The notes under the pieces were generated by a model. It saw only the letters and a list, made by a program, of their open reading frames with translations. It did no database searches and was not told the DNA's origin. 43,465 nucleotides of DNA from an uncultured Bacteroides sp. (GTDB lineage: Bacteria > Bacteroidota > Bacteroidia > Bacteroidales > Bacteroidaceae): positions 1 to 43,465 of the forward strand of contig CALUGY010000061.1 in assembly GCA_944320295.1 (NCBI GenBank). Direction: 5' to 3'. How positions within the stretch are numbered: the stretch's first letter is position 1; every line of letters begins with the position of its first letter. Of the stretch, positions 15,941-24,390 are shown in pieces. A program made the position numbers and the translations under genes.

Positions 15941-16801
15941 ATGAGACAATTAAAAATCACCAAAAGTATCACCAACAGGGAGAGTGCTTCTCTTGACAAG
16001 TATTTACAGGAAATCGGGCGCGAAGACTTGATTACGGTCGAAGAAGAAGTGGAGCTTGCCCAACGTATCCGTAAAGGAGACCGTGCTGCTTTGGAGAAGT
16101 TGACACGTGCCAATTTGCGTTTTGTCGTGTCTGTGGCCAAGCAATACCAGAACCAAGGCTTGAGTTTGCCCGACCTTATTAATGAGGGGAATCTTGGCTT
16201 GATCAAGGCAGCCGAGAAGTTTGATGAAACGCGCGGTTTCAAGTTCATCAGCTATGCGGTGTGGTGGATACGGCAATCTATCTTGCAAGCTTTGGCCGAA
16301 CAGTCGCGTATAGTGCGTCTGCCTTTGAACCAGGTAGGGTCGTTGAACAAGATAAGTAAGGCCTTTTCTAAGTTCGAGCAAGAAAATGAGCGTCGTCCTT
16401 CTCCTGAGGAATTGGCAGACGAATTGGATATTCCCGTCGACAAGATCTCTGACACACTAAAGGTGTCGGGACGCCATATATCGGTGGATGCCCCTTTTGT
16501 GGAAGGAGAAGATAACAGCCTGCTCGATGTGTTAGTCAACGACGATTCTCCCATGGCCGACCGTTCGCTGGTGAATGAATCCTTGGCTCGTGAAATAGAT
16601 CGGGCTCTTTCTACATTGACAGAACGTGAGAAGGAGATTATTCAGATGTTTTTCGGTATAGGCCAACAGGAAATGACGTTGGAGGAGATAGGCGACAAGT
16701 TTGGCCTGACCCGTGAACGTGTCCGCCAGATAAAAGAGAAAGCTATCAGACGTTTGAGGCAGAGTAACCGTAGCAAGCTGCTGAAGTCTTATTTGGGATA
16801 A
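15941..16801 (+). CDS. rpoD: Primary RNA polymerase sigma factor (RpoD/SigA)
   Basis: The 286-residue protein is the short primary sigma factor of Bacteroidetes, lacking the large region 1.1. Region 1.2 is [20 protein letters not shown]. Region 2 is [24 protein letters not shown] through [14 protein letters not shown]. Region 3 follows [11 protein letters not shown]. Region 4.2 is [22 protein letters not shown]. It recruits RNA polymerase to promoters of the TTG / TAnnTTTG type seen throughout this window. Its own promoter (15889-15918) and terminator (16828-16866) make it a single-gene unit. Confidence 0.97.
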   Translation: MRQLKITKSITNRESASLDKYLQEIGREDLITVEEEVELAQRIRKGDRAALEKLTRANLRFVVSVAKQYQNQGLSLPDLINEGNLGLIKAAEKFDETRGFKFISYAVWWIRQSILQALAEQSRIVRLPLNQVGSLNKISKAFSKFEQENERRPSPEELADELDIPVDKISDTLKVSGRHISVDAPFVEGEDNSLLDVLVNDDSPMADRSLVNESLAREIDRALSTLTEREKEIIQMFFGIGQQEMTLEEIGDKFGLTRERVRQIKEKAIRRLRQSNRSKLLKSYLG

Positions 16802-16827
16802 GAGAACGTTGTAAAGCATAAAAGTTT

Positions 16828-16866
16828 AAAAACCGGTAGTCCATGTGTGCGGCTACCGGTTTTTTC
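16828..16866 (+). terminator. Terminator of rpoD
   Basis: Stem AAACCGGTAG (16830-16839) pairs with CTACCGGTTT (16853-16862) and continues into a T run that ends at 16865. It lies 27 bp after the stop. Confidence 0.9.
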
Positions 16867-16964
16867 ATTATCTTTGCCCTCGTTCATGGTCTGGAAGCGG
16901 CTTGATGTCCCTTTTGGGGCGTGACGTATTGGTTTTGTATATTCAATATAAAAAGATTGTCGTT

Positions 16965-17369
16965 ATGAAATATTTTAGAATACTGTTGGCCTTGTCGCTG
17001 TTCTTTACATTGTGCTCGGCATTTACTCTTAAAGATAAGAAAGAGAAACCGGTATATGCGTTCGGCGTGGCTGCGTCTTTCAAAGACTCCGTGGTTTATT
17101 TTACTGAGATCCAGCTTTTGGATAGCGTCGTGCTCGACAAGGAAGGCTTTTTGCCGCAGCGTGACCAATATGCTTACCAATTGAAGGATTACGTGGAAAG
17201 GGATTTGCGCAAGGTTGACTATACATGTATTATCTATTTCTCTGAGAACAAGAACAAGTTGGCAAAAGAATCGGCAAAAGTGAAAGGGAAGTATCATAAG
17301 GCTAACTCTTCCCTTGTAGAGGATATTTCAATTTCCTCGTTCTCTTTCAAGAAGCCCAAGACATATTGA
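16965..17369 (+). CDS. Small secreted protein of unknown function
   Basis: The 134-residue protein starts MKYFRILLALSLFFTLCSAF, a clear signal peptide, followed by a basic segment (TLKDKKEKPVY) and a mixed alpha/beta body with FKDSVVYFTEIQLLDSVVLD. I do not recognise a family. The longer reading frame from 16845 overlaps the rpoD terminator and a -7-like TATCTTTG at 16869-16876, so I start at the signal peptide. A conserved small protein after rpoD is usual in Bacteroides, as I recall. The lipoprotein gene at 17412 follows after 42 bp and may be cotranscribed. Confidence 0.75.
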   Translation: MKYFRILLALSLFFTLCSAFTLKDKKEKPVYAFGVAASFKDSVVYFTEIQLLDSVVLDKEGFLPQRDQYAYQLKDYVERDLRKVDYTCIIYFSENKNKLAKESAKVKGKYHKANSSLVEDISISSFSFKKPKTY

Positions 17370-17411
17370 TAGCCATTCCTTTTGAGTGGTGGAGACCTAA
17401 CCGTTGTAAGT

Positions 17412-18890
17412 ATGAAGCATATCTATTGGGGCTATAGGAAGCTATTCTTCTTGCTGCCTTTTTTCATGCTGTTTTCGTGTGCGGAGGATGAAGTCGTGGT
17501 GCCGGTAGAGAGCATCGCATTTGAAACGGACTTTCTCTTGATAGAGGAGGGGGAAAGCGTTGCTTTGTCTGTTGAGTTCGTACCTGCCAATGCCACGAAC
17601 AAGACACTCCGTTGGAGTTCATCGGACGAGGCGGTTGCCCGGATGGATGAATACGGTACGCTATCGGCCTTACAGGCTGGCGAAACTGTCATTACTGCGG
17701 TCGCCGAAGGTGGGGGAGATGCCATTTCTTGCACGGTCTATGTAGTTAAGGATATTCCTGACACGGATGAAAAGTCAGACCGTACCATCTTGATTTATTT
17801 TGCGGCAGATAATAACCTGGCTCCCTTCGCCCTTGATGACTTGGAGGAGCTTAAGAAAGGCATGCTTTCCGTGGTATCATCTTCCCTGCACCTGCTGACT
17901 TATGTCGACACGGGAGACGGGGCGACTCTGAGCGAGTGGGTGAATCGGAACGGGGAAGTAGTGGAGCAAGTGATAAAGGAGTATGAAGACCGCAATTCTA
18001 CAGGGCTTACCGAAACGTTGGAGGTCTTTGGCGATGTGTTTGCGGAACCTGCTTACCAGGCGGAGAGTTATGGCTTGGTGTATTGGTCGCATTGCGACGG
18101 TTGGATACCTTATCCCGTGCCATCTACCCGATGGATAGGCAATGACGACGGAAACGGCAGAAGCTGCATGAACCTTTCTGACTTCAAAAAAGTGCTGGAA
18201 TATGCTCCCCACTTCGACTTCATCATGTTTGACGCATGCTTCATGCAGTCGGTGGAAGTGGCTTATGAGCTTCGCCAGTTTGCCGACTATTACATAGCTT
18301 CTCCCACGGAAAATCCGGGACCGGGTGCTCCCTACGACCGCATACTTCCTTCCATGTTCATAAAAGGCGCGGCAGCAGAGATAGGCAAGATATACTTCAA
18401 CGCTTACAACGAGAAATATAACGGTGGCGTGGGTCTGACCAATGACAACTGGACGGCGGGTGTATCCGTTGGCGTGCTGAAGACTTCCGAACTCGACAAT
18501 CTGGCGGTACAGACCCGGCAGATATTGGAGCAGGCCGGGCTGGTGGAGCCGGAAGTGCTGCTGGAACTCCCGGTATTCAATTATGACTGCCGTTCCAACT
18601 ATGACGGCCATATAGGCTACTATGACCTGTATGGGATGGTATCGGCTTTGCGAGACCAGGGGACGGTGTCCGAGGAAGATTTCGCCGCATGGGAGAATGC
18701 GTTCCTGGCTGCACGGACATACTGGGCGACTACTTCGACGAATTATTCCCAATTTGCCGGAAACTTCTCCATGGAGGAGGCGGAAGGCGTGACGCAATAT
18801 ATCCCCGCTTCATTGACCAGCGCCGCAATGGATGCGTACCGCACGTTGGAGTGGTATGATGCCGCCGGCCTGTCTTTCCTTGGCTGGTGA
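17412..18890 (+). CDS. Clostripain-family (C11) cysteine peptidase lipoprotein with Ig-like domain
   Basis: The 492-residue lipoprotein has its lipobox at MLFSC, after a longer N-terminal region (MKHIYWGYRKLFFLLPFFMLF). Residues 35-110 form a BIG2-type Ig-like domain (VESIAFETD, RWSSSDEAVARMDEYGTLSAL, GETVITAVAEG). A C11 peptidase domain begins at DRTILIYFAADNNLAP, with the catalytic dyad His227 (YWSHCDGW) and Cys276 (FDACFMQSVEVAYEL). Clostripain-like enzymes cleave after Arg or Lys and mature autocatalytically. This one is probably surface- or periplasm-anchored. It is convergent with the response regulator gene, with 34 bp between their stops. Confidence 0.88.
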   Translation: MKHIYWGYRKLFFLLPFFMLFSCAEDEVVVPVESIAFETDFLLIEEGESVALSVEFVPANATNKTLRWSSSDEAVARMDEYGTLSALQAGETVITAVAEGGGDAISCTVYVVKDIPDTDEKSDRTILIYFAADNNLAPFALDDLEELKKGMLSVVSSSLHLLTYVDTGDGATLSEWVNRNGEVVEQVIKEYEDRNSTGLTETLEVFGDVFAEPAYQAESYGLVYWSHCDGWIPYPVPSTRWIGNDDGNGRSCMNLSDFKKVLEYAPHFDFIMFDACFMQSVEVAYELRQFADYYIASPTENPGPGAPYDRILPSMFIKGAAAEIGKIYFNAYNEKYNGGVGLTNDNWTAGVSVGVLKTSELDNLAVQTRQILEQAGLVEPEVLLELPVFNYDCRSNYDGHIGYYDLYGMVSALRDQGTVSEEDFAAWENAFLAARTYWATTSTNYSQFAGNFSMEEAEGVTQYIPASLTSAAMDAYRTLEWYDAAGLSFLGW

Positions 18891-18924
18891 TGCCCTTCTT
18901 TGCCGAAGCTGTGCCGTTCCGCCA

Positions 18925-19632
18925 TCAGCTTCTCTTGTCCAAGAAGTCTTGAAACGCCTGCTTGTAGCTGTCGCTCACCGGGATGTAGGTCTTGCCAAAG
19001 ACGATGCGTCCCCGGTCTATGATGCGTATCTTGTCCTTCTGCACGATGAACGAGCGGTGCACCCTGATGAAGCGGCTTGAGGGCAGCAGGTTCTCCATGG
19101 CCTTCATGCTCATGAGCGACAGGATGGGCTTGGGGTTGCCTTCCTCGTACACCTTCACGTAGTCTTTCAGCCCCTCGACGTAGAGTATGTTCTTCAGTTC
19201 TATTTGCACCAGCTTGTATTCGCTCTTTATGAAGATGCTTTGCATCTCTTCTGTCTTGGGAGGTTGCTGCATCAGCTCGAACCATTGCAGGCCTTTGTTG
19301 GCCGCTTGCAGGAAGTCGGGGTAGGAGATGGGCTTCAACAGGTAGTCGAGCGCGTTGACCTTGTAGCCTTCGAGCGCGTATTGCCCAAAGGCAGTAGTGA
19401 AAATGATGCGTGTGGAAGGCGAAACCATCTTGGAGAACTCCAGTCCGTTGAGGTCGGGCATCTGGATGTCGAGGAACATGAGGTCCACCTCCTTGCCGGG
19501 CAGGTCGTCCATGGCTTTCACGGCGTTGGGGTATGCGCCGGCCAGTTGCAGGAAGGGGGTCTTCTTCACGTAGCTTTCCAGCAGGCTGAGTGCCAGAGGC
19601 TCGTCGTCGATGATGACACATTGCAGAATCAT
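18925..19632 (-). CDS. LytTR-family response regulator
   Basis: The 235-residue protein has a receiver domain with acidic pocket IIDDEP (Asp9, Asp10), phosphoacceptor Asp55 (MFLDIQMPDLNG) and Lys100 (DYLLKP), then a C-terminal LytTR DNA-binding domain (IFIKSEYKLVQIELKNILYVEGLKDYV and RFIRVHRSFIVQKDKI). LytTR proteins bind direct repeats about 21 bp apart. Its start overlaps the kinase stop by 4 bp (ATGA), so the two are translationally coupled. It probably controls nearby or envelope genes. The adjacent MacAB-type operon is a reasonable but unproven target. Confidence 0.93.
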   Translation of the reverse strand: MILQCVIIDDEPLALSLLESYVKKTPFLQLAGAYPNAVKAMDDLPGKEVDLMFLDIQMPDLNGLEFSKMVSPSTRIIFTTAFGQYALEGYKVNALDYLLKPISYPDFLQAANKGLQWFELMQQPPKTEEMQSIFIKSEYKLVQIELKNILYVEGLKDYVKVYEEGNPKPILSLMSMKAMENLLPSSRFIRVHRSFIVQKDKIRIIDRGRIVFGKTYIPVSDSYKQAFQDFLDKRS

Positions 19633-20714
19633 GCGCTTGCGTTTTTGTTGTTATAGTCTATGGTGAGTCGCGAGTAATATTCCTTCTTTTCTTCGTCTAT
19701 CCCGTATTGCCAGTCGTAGTGCCGGGGGTAGAGCAGTTCCAAGCGTTTCTTCACTTGTTCGAGGCCAATGCCGCTGCCGCTCTTGTCGGCTTGCGTCTTT
19801 GGGTGGTAGCTGTTCACGATGTCACAATGCACCTGTCCCGGTGTTTCGCTGAAGCGGATGCTGATGTAGCTCGGCTCGGTGGGCGATATGCCGTGTTTGA
19901 AGGCGTTTTCGATGAGGGAGATGAAGATGAGCGGCGCAATCTGTGCCGGGCTGCCGGGGGCGATGTCGAAGCACGTCTCCACCCGCACGTCGGGCGAGAG
20001 CCGGATGCGCATCAGCTCGATGTAGTTGCGTATGAAGTCCATTTCCTGGTCTATGGGCACATAGGCCTGCTGGTTGTCGTAGAGCACGTGGCGCAGCAGC
20101 TTGCTCAGCTCCTGCACGGCGTTTTGCGCCTTGTCGGCATCGAAGGCTATGAGCGCGTAAATGTTGTTCAGCGTGTTGAGCAGGAAGTGCGGGTTCATCT
20201 GGTTGCGCAGGTTCTTCAGCTCGGCTTCCGTGCGGCTTTGTTCCGCTTCGCGGCGCGCGTCTTCTATCTGCGCCCACCGGTGGCTCATCTTGATGGCCGC
20301 GCTCAGTCCTACGGTAAGTATCATGGAGAACGTGTCGCGCAAGAGGAATATCCATCTGGGCGGCCCCATGCGTATGGGCTTGTCGTCCTGTCTTGGCGGA
20401 TTATGGTGGAAGAAGAACTCTTGCCACAGGTGTGCCCCGGCCACGATGCAGACTATCAATATCACGTTCAGCACCAGGTAACGTTTGATGCGTCCCGTGA
20501 ACAGGTAGCGTGGGATGAGGTAACAGTAGTTGGCGTAGAAGATGATAAGGAATGACAGCGGCACGATGCATCCGTGGCGCAAGTATTCGGGCCAGGAGAG
20601 GTTGAAGCCGCTGCGGTTCATCATGAGGAAGGGGAAACCGAACACGATGCCCCAGCCTATGAGGTGTATCATGGCTTCGATGATTTTCAGCCGGGTTTGT
20701 TGCTGTAGTGTCAT
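19629..20714 (-). CDS. LytS/YehU-family sensor histidine kinase
   Basis: The 361-residue membrane kinase has four predicted N-terminal membrane segments (IIEAMIHLIGWGIVFGFPFL and onward) and no large periplasmic sensor. A short coiled coil (ARREAEQSRTEAELKNLRNQ) leads to the His_kinase motif NQMNPHFLLNTLNNIYALI, whose His is the phosphorylation site, and a HATPase domain with LIENAFKHGI and GSGIGLEQVKKRL. The start at 20714 is chosen because a full promoter lies at 20735-20765, inside the longer frame that opens at 20765. It forms a two-gene unit with the LytTR regulator. Confidence 0.93.
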   Translation of the reverse strand: MTLQQQTRLKIIEAMIHLIGWGIVFGFPFLMMNRSGFNLSWPEYLRHGCIVPLSFLIIFYANYCYLIPRYLFTGRIKRYLVLNVILIVCIVAGAHLWQEFFFHHNPPRQDDKPIRMGPPRWIFLLRDTFSMILTVGLSAAIKMSHRWAQIEDARREAEQSRTEAELKNLRNQMNPHFLLNTLNNIYALIAFDADKAQNAVQELSKLLRHVLYDNQQAYVPIDQEMDFIRNYIELMRIRLSPDVRVETCFDIAPGSPAQIAPLIFISLIENAFKHGISPTEPSYISIRFSETPGQVHCDIVNSYHPKTQADKSGSGIGLEQVKKRLELLYPRHYDWQYGIDEEKKEYYSRLTIDYNNKNASA

Positions 20715-20734
20715 ATGTCTGTATGCTCTTAATA

Positions 20735-20765
20735 CAAAGGTAATATGATTAGGCGGATGCGTCAA
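20735..20765 (-). promoter_or_regulatory. Promoter of the kinase-regulator pair
   Basis: On the minus strand TTG (20765-20763) and TACCTTTG (20742-20735) are 20 bp apart, a near-ideal Bacteroides promoter. The box ends 21 bp before the start codon at 20714. This separates the two-component genes from the upstream efflux operon. Confidence 0.8.
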
Positions 20766-20814
20766 GCTTTCCGCGCCTTTATTCTTCGGGGAAATGCGTA
20801 CTTTGCTTCCGCTT

Positions 20815-20936
20815 CCTGCGTACTTTGCTTACCGACCCACCCGGGTGGGTCGACCGAACCACGGCCGTGGGACGATATTCCCACCCTGGTGGGGAAATAT
20901 ACCCACGGCCGTGGGTAATCAATCAAGATACGCAGG
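20815..20936 (-). repeat. Palindromic 4-unit array, family 2, copy D, with inverted flanks
   Basis: Four 16-bp units are centred at 20842.5, 20864.5, 20886.5 and 20908.5, exactly 22 bp apart, with arms ACCCAC/GTGGGT and self-complementary centres CCGG, GGCC, near-CCGG and GGCC. Six-base linkers resemble CGATAT, the reverse complement of the ATATCG linkers of copy E. The outer edges form an inverted repeat: CCTGCGTACTTTGCTTACC (20815-20833) against GGTAATCAAT...TACGCAGG (20914-20936). It lies downstream of the minus-strand MacB permease stop, before the kinase promoter, and fills most of that 300-bp gap. Confidence 0.92.
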
Positions 20937-21014
20937 AGGCACAACTTAAGTAGGGTATTTGCCGCGGCCAGGCCCTGCATTCCCGCATCCGTGGCACGGG
21001 GGCGGCGTGTTCCC

Positions 21015-22235
21015 CTATTCGTAGCGTATGGCTTCTATGGGGTCGAGGCAGGCCGCCTTCTTGGCCGGGTACCAGCCGAAGAACACCCCGGTGAACGTGC
21101 ACACGGCAAACGAGAGGATTACGCTCCACGGCTGGATGAATATGGGCCAATGCACCACGTTTTTCACCATCCAACCGGCCCCGCAGCCCAGCAAGATGCC
21201 TATCACCCCGCCTGTGATACTGATAAGCACGGCTTCTATGAGGAACTGGCTCAATATGTCTATCCCCCGTGCGCCCACCGACATGCGCAAGCCAATCTCG
21301 CGCGTGCGCTCGGTGACGCTGACGTACATGATGTTCATGATGCCTATGCCGCCCACCACGAGCGATATGCCCGCCACGCAACCCAGCAACGTGGTCATCA
21401 GGTCGGTGGTGGAGTTGAGCATGCTGCTCAGCTCCTGTTGGCTGCGGATGGTGAAGTCGTCGTCGTCCGTGGCCTTCAACTTGTGGTTGCGACGCAGTAT
21501 CTCGCCGATTTCCTCCGTGGCGTTGTCCGTCATGTCCTCGCTGAGTGCGGAGGCGAAGATGCTTTCCAAGTACGTTTGTGCCAGCAGTCTTTTCATCACG
21601 GTGCTGTAGGGCACAAGCACGACGTCGTCCTGGTCCATGCCCATGGAGTTGTATCCCTTCGATTTGAGCACGCCCACCACGCGCAGGGGCACCTGGTTTA
21701 CGCGGATGATGCGTCCCGTGGGGTCTTCACCGTCCGGGAACAGGTTGTCGCGTATGGTGGTTCCGATGACGCACACCTTGGCCGACGTGCGTATGTCGTT
21801 CTCCGTAAACATGCTCCCGCTCTCCACGGTGAGCTGGCGTATTTCCAGGTATTCCGTCCCTACGCCGCTGACGGACGAGGGATAGTTGTTGTTGCCGGCA
21901 ATGAGCTGTCCGCTCGACGATACCTGCGGGCTTATGGCGGCCAGGAAGTTCGTCTCGTCGCACAGCGTCTCATAATCCGTCAGTTTAAGCGTCTGCATGG
22001 CGCTGGGGTCTTGACGCACGCCTCCACGCATGTCGCCTCCGGGATGTATCATGATGATGTTCGACCCCATCTCCGATATCTGTGCCTGTATGCTCCGTTT
22101 GGAGCCTTGCCCTATGGCGAGCATGGTGATGACGGAGGCCACGCCGATGATGATGCCCAGCATGGTGAGGAATGCCCGCAGCTTGTTGTTGGCCAAGGCG
22201 CGGAGCGCTATCTTGAAAAGGTTTGTTCCGTTCAT
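21015..22235 (-). CDS. MacB-type ABC transporter permease
   Basis: The 406-residue inner-membrane protein has an N-terminal membrane helix (LTMLGIIIGVASVITMLAIG), a periplasmic MacB_PCD domain of about 220 residues, and a C-terminal FtsX domain with three helices containing GGIGIMNIMYVSVTERTREIGLRMSVGAR. It acts as a mechanotransmitter that couples ATP hydrolysis to export through MacA and TolC instead of forming a channel through the membrane. ATPase and permease are separate genes here, unlike E. coli MacB. It is the last gene of the tolC-macA-ATPase-permease operon. Confidence 0.92.
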   Translation of the reverse strand: MNGTNLFKIALRALANNKLRAFLTMLGIIIGVASVITMLAIGQGSKRSIQAQISEMGSNIIMIHPGGDMRGGVRQDPSAMQTLKLTDYETLCDETNFLAAISPQVSSSGQLIAGNNNYPSSVSGVGTEYLEIRQLTVESGSMFTENDIRTSAKVCVIGTTIRDNLFPDGEDPTGRIIRVNQVPLRVVGVLKSKGYNSMGMDQDDVVLVPYSTVMKRLLAQTYLESIFASALSEDMTDNATEEIGEILRRNHKLKATDDDDFTIRSQQELSSMLNSTTDLMTTLLGCVAGISLVVGGIGIMNIMYVSVTERTREIGLRMSVGARGIDILSQFLIEAVLISITGGVIGILLGCGAGWMVKNVVHWPIFIQPWSVILSFAVCTFTGVFFGWYPAKKAACLDPIEAIRYE

Positions 22236-22249
22236 ATTCTCTGATAGGG

Positions 22250-22351
22250 CCTCTCCCGTCTTCCCCCGAAAGGAGAGGAAACCTGTGCTTAATGTTGTTA
22301 CGCTTCTCTATTCAAGCCCCCTCCCTCGGGGGAGAGGAACGGGGTGGGGCT
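22250..22351. repeat. Two GC-rich hairpin repeats between ABC operon genes
   Basis: The first hairpin pairs CCTCTCC (22250-22256) with GGAGAGG (22272-22278). The second pairs AGCCCC (22315-22320) with GGGGCT (22346-22351) around an inner CTCCCTCGGGGGAG. The second overlaps the TAG stop of the ATPase gene (22350-22352). Such CCCTC/GAGGG-type dispersed repeats are common in Bacteroidetes genomes. This pair separates the permease from the ATPase by 114 bp inside one operon. Confidence 0.7.
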
Positions 22352-23093
22352 AATCCTCTTGTTTGGGCAGCGATGCCAAGGTCTGCGCGGCGTCCATGAT
22401 GTGCTCGTTTCGGCTGTCTTCCTTTATCTTGCCGTCGCGCAGCACGATGTTCCGGCTGCTGTATTGCGATATTTCCGGGTTGTGCGTCACGAAGATGATG
22501 GTGCGCCCCTCGGCGTGCAGCTTCTGGAAGAGCACCAGTATCTCGAACGACTTACGCGTGTCCAGGTTTCCCGTGGCTTCGTCGGCCAGGATGACGGCGG
22601 GGTTGTTCACCAAGGCGCGGGCTATAGCCACGCGTTGCATCTGTCCGCCGGACATCTGGTTGGACTTGTGCTCCAGACGGTCGCCCAGTCCCACGGCTTG
22701 TAGGGCCTCTATGGCGCGGCGGCGGCGTTCGGCGGCGCTGACCGAGGCGTTGTACATCAACGGAAGCTCCACGTTCTCCACGGCGGTGGTCTTGGGCAAC
22801 AGGTTGTAGTTTTGGAAGACGAAGCCTATCTTGCGGTTGCGCAGCACGGCCCGTTGAGGCTTCGACATGGTGCGCACGCTGATGCCGTCCAGCAGGTATT
22901 CACCCGAAGTGGGCGTGTCCAGGCAGCCCAATGTGTTGAGCAGGGTGGACTTGCCCGACCCGGAACTTCCCATGATGGTGACAAACTCGCCTTCGGTCAC
23001 GCTGAACGACACGCCGCGTAGCGCATGCACCGTCTCGTCGCCCACAATGAAGTCGCGCTTTATGTCCTTGAGTTCTATTACGGTCTTGCTCAT
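22350..23093 (-). CDS. MacB-type ABC transporter ATP-binding protein (LolD-like)
   Basis: The 247-residue ATPase has Walker A GSSGSGKST (residues 42-50), Q-loop FVFQNYNLLP, signature MSGGQMQRVAIARAL (147 onward), Walker B VILADEATGNLD and H-loop FVTHNPEI. It powers the neighbouring permease. The reading frame is open far upstream of 23093, but the region upstream of MSKTVIELKDI overlaps the 3' end of the adaptor gene in another frame and is low-complexity Arg/His-rich. The start at 23093, 14 bp after the adaptor stop, is therefore preferred. Confidence 0.93.
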   Translation of the reverse strand: MSKTVIELKDIKRDFIVGDETVHALRGVSFSVTEGEFVTIMGSSGSGKSTLLNTLGCLDTPTSGEYLLDGISVRTMSKPQRAVLRNRKIGFVFQNYNLLPKTTAVENVELPLMYNASVSAAERRRRAIEALQAVGLGDRLEHKSNQMSGGQMQRVAIARALVNNPAVILADEATGNLDTRKSFEILVLFQKLHAEGRTIIFVTHNPEISQYSSRNIVLRDGKIKEDSRNEHIMDAAQTLASLPKQED

Positions 23094-23107
23094 GGCTTTT
23101 GTTTGCG

Positions 23108-24340
23108 TTATTTCTCTTGTTTCTTCTTCCTGTCCGGCGGGCCGGGCATGAAAGGACTGCGTTCCCCGCCATTGCCGGGTTGTATGCCTTCCGGTGCATT
23201 GCCCGGTGCTTCTCCCATGACGGCCTCGGTCACTACCACGGTCCCTTCGGCAATGCCGCTTGTTATTTCCGTATCGATGCCGTTCGATATGCCGGTCTCC
23301 ACGGCGTGGGCGGTGAAGGTGTTTCCTTCGCGTGTCCATACCTTGTGCTCGGCCTGGCAGTCGTTTACCACGTCGTCCTTACCGATAAGCGGTGTTTCGG
23401 GTGTGAAGCGCAGGGCGCGTGAGGGGACGCAAAGCACTCCCTTGCGGTCGAGCGTGTAGATGGATATGTTGGCCGTGAGCCTCGGTTTCAGTTTCAGGTC
23501 GGGATTGGGCGCGGAAATCACCACTTCGTAGGTCACCACCGTGCTGGTGCTGCTCGTGCTGCTGCCCGAACTTGAGCTTGCATCGCCCAAGCGTATTTGC
23601 ATCACCGTGCCTTCGAACACGTCGTCCGGATAGGCATCTACCGTGAATGTGGCCCGTTGTCCTTCGCACACGCCGCCAATGTCGGCTTCGTCCACGTCGG
23701 CCACCACTTGCATCTGGGTCAGGTCGGCGGCGATGGTGAACAGGGTAGGCGTCTCGAAGCCCGAAGCCACGGTCTGCCCTTCCTCCACGTCTTTGCTGAT
23801 GACCACGCCGTTTATGGGCGATGTGATGGTGGCATACGACAGGTTACGTTCTGCCTTGGCCAATGCGGCTTTGGAACTGTCGTAGTTGCTTTTCGCCATG
23901 CGGTAGTTGTAGAGCGACTGTTCATAGTCCGCATCGCTGATGAGTTGTTGCTCATGCAGGTTCTTGTTGCGTTCGTAGGTTTTCTGCTGGTACTCGTATT
24001 CGGCTTTGGCACCGTCGTAGGCGGCCTGTTGCGAGGCCAGTTCGCTTTGCAGGGTCACGCGGTCCATCTCGGCGATGAGTTGTCCTTCCTTTACCACGGA
24101 GTTGTAGTCCACATAGATTTTGTCGATGATGCCGCTCACCTGCGTACCAACCTCCACCTCTGTTACAGGCTCGATGGTACCGGTGGCCGTTACGGACTCC
24201 GATATTTCGCCGATACTTGCCACCGCGGTGGCATAGCCTATCTTGTGTTTGGCTGCCGGATGACTCCTGGCAATCCATATTCCTGCTCCTGCTGCCACGA
24301 GGACGATGGCGCTTGCGAGAATGGTCTTCTTCTTGTTCAT
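23108..24340 (-). CDS. MacA-type periplasmic adaptor (HlyD/RND adaptor family)
   Basis: The 410-residue protein has an N-terminal membrane anchor (TILASAIVLVAAGAGIWIA), a lipoyl/barrel-sandwich half near VTATGTIEPVTEVEVGTQVSG, a long coiled-coil hairpin (about residues 95-165, SELASQQAAYDGAKAEYEYQ) that contacts the TolC partner, and the returning half with NLSYATITSPINGVVIS. A serine-rich loop (SSSSGSSTSS) interrupts the beta-barrel domain. The C-terminus is proline/glycine-rich and ends in a lysine-rich tail. It links the inner-membrane transporter to the outer-membrane channel. Confidence 0.93.
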   Translation of the reverse strand: MNKKKTILASAIVLVAAGAGIWIARSHPAAKHKIGYATAVASIGEISESVTATGTIEPVTEVEVGTQVSGIIDKIYVDYNSVVKEGQLIAEMDRVTLQSELASQQAAYDGAKAEYEYQQKTYERNKNLHEQQLISDADYEQSLYNYRMAKSNYDSSKAALAKAERNLSYATITSPINGVVISKDVEEGQTVASGFETPTLFTIAADLTQMQVVADVDEADIGGVCEGQRATFTVDAYPDDVFEGTVMQIRLGDASSSSGSSTSSTSTVVTYEVVISAPNPDLKLKPRLTANISIYTLDRKGVLCVPSRALRFTPETPLIGKDDVVNDCQAEHKVWTREGNTFTAHAVETGISNGIDTEITSGIAEGTVVVTEAVMGEAPGNAPEGIQPGNGGERSPFMPGPPDRKKKQEK

Positions 24341-24390
24341 GTCTGCGATATTCTAAAATGGTATATTGTTCATTGACTCTATTCGAGGTG

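Noticed and set aside
22350-23339. Longer start for the ABC ATPase at 23339
   Set aside because: The extra 82 residues are Arg/His-rich, overlap the end of the adaptor gene in another frame and precede the normal ABC N-terminus.
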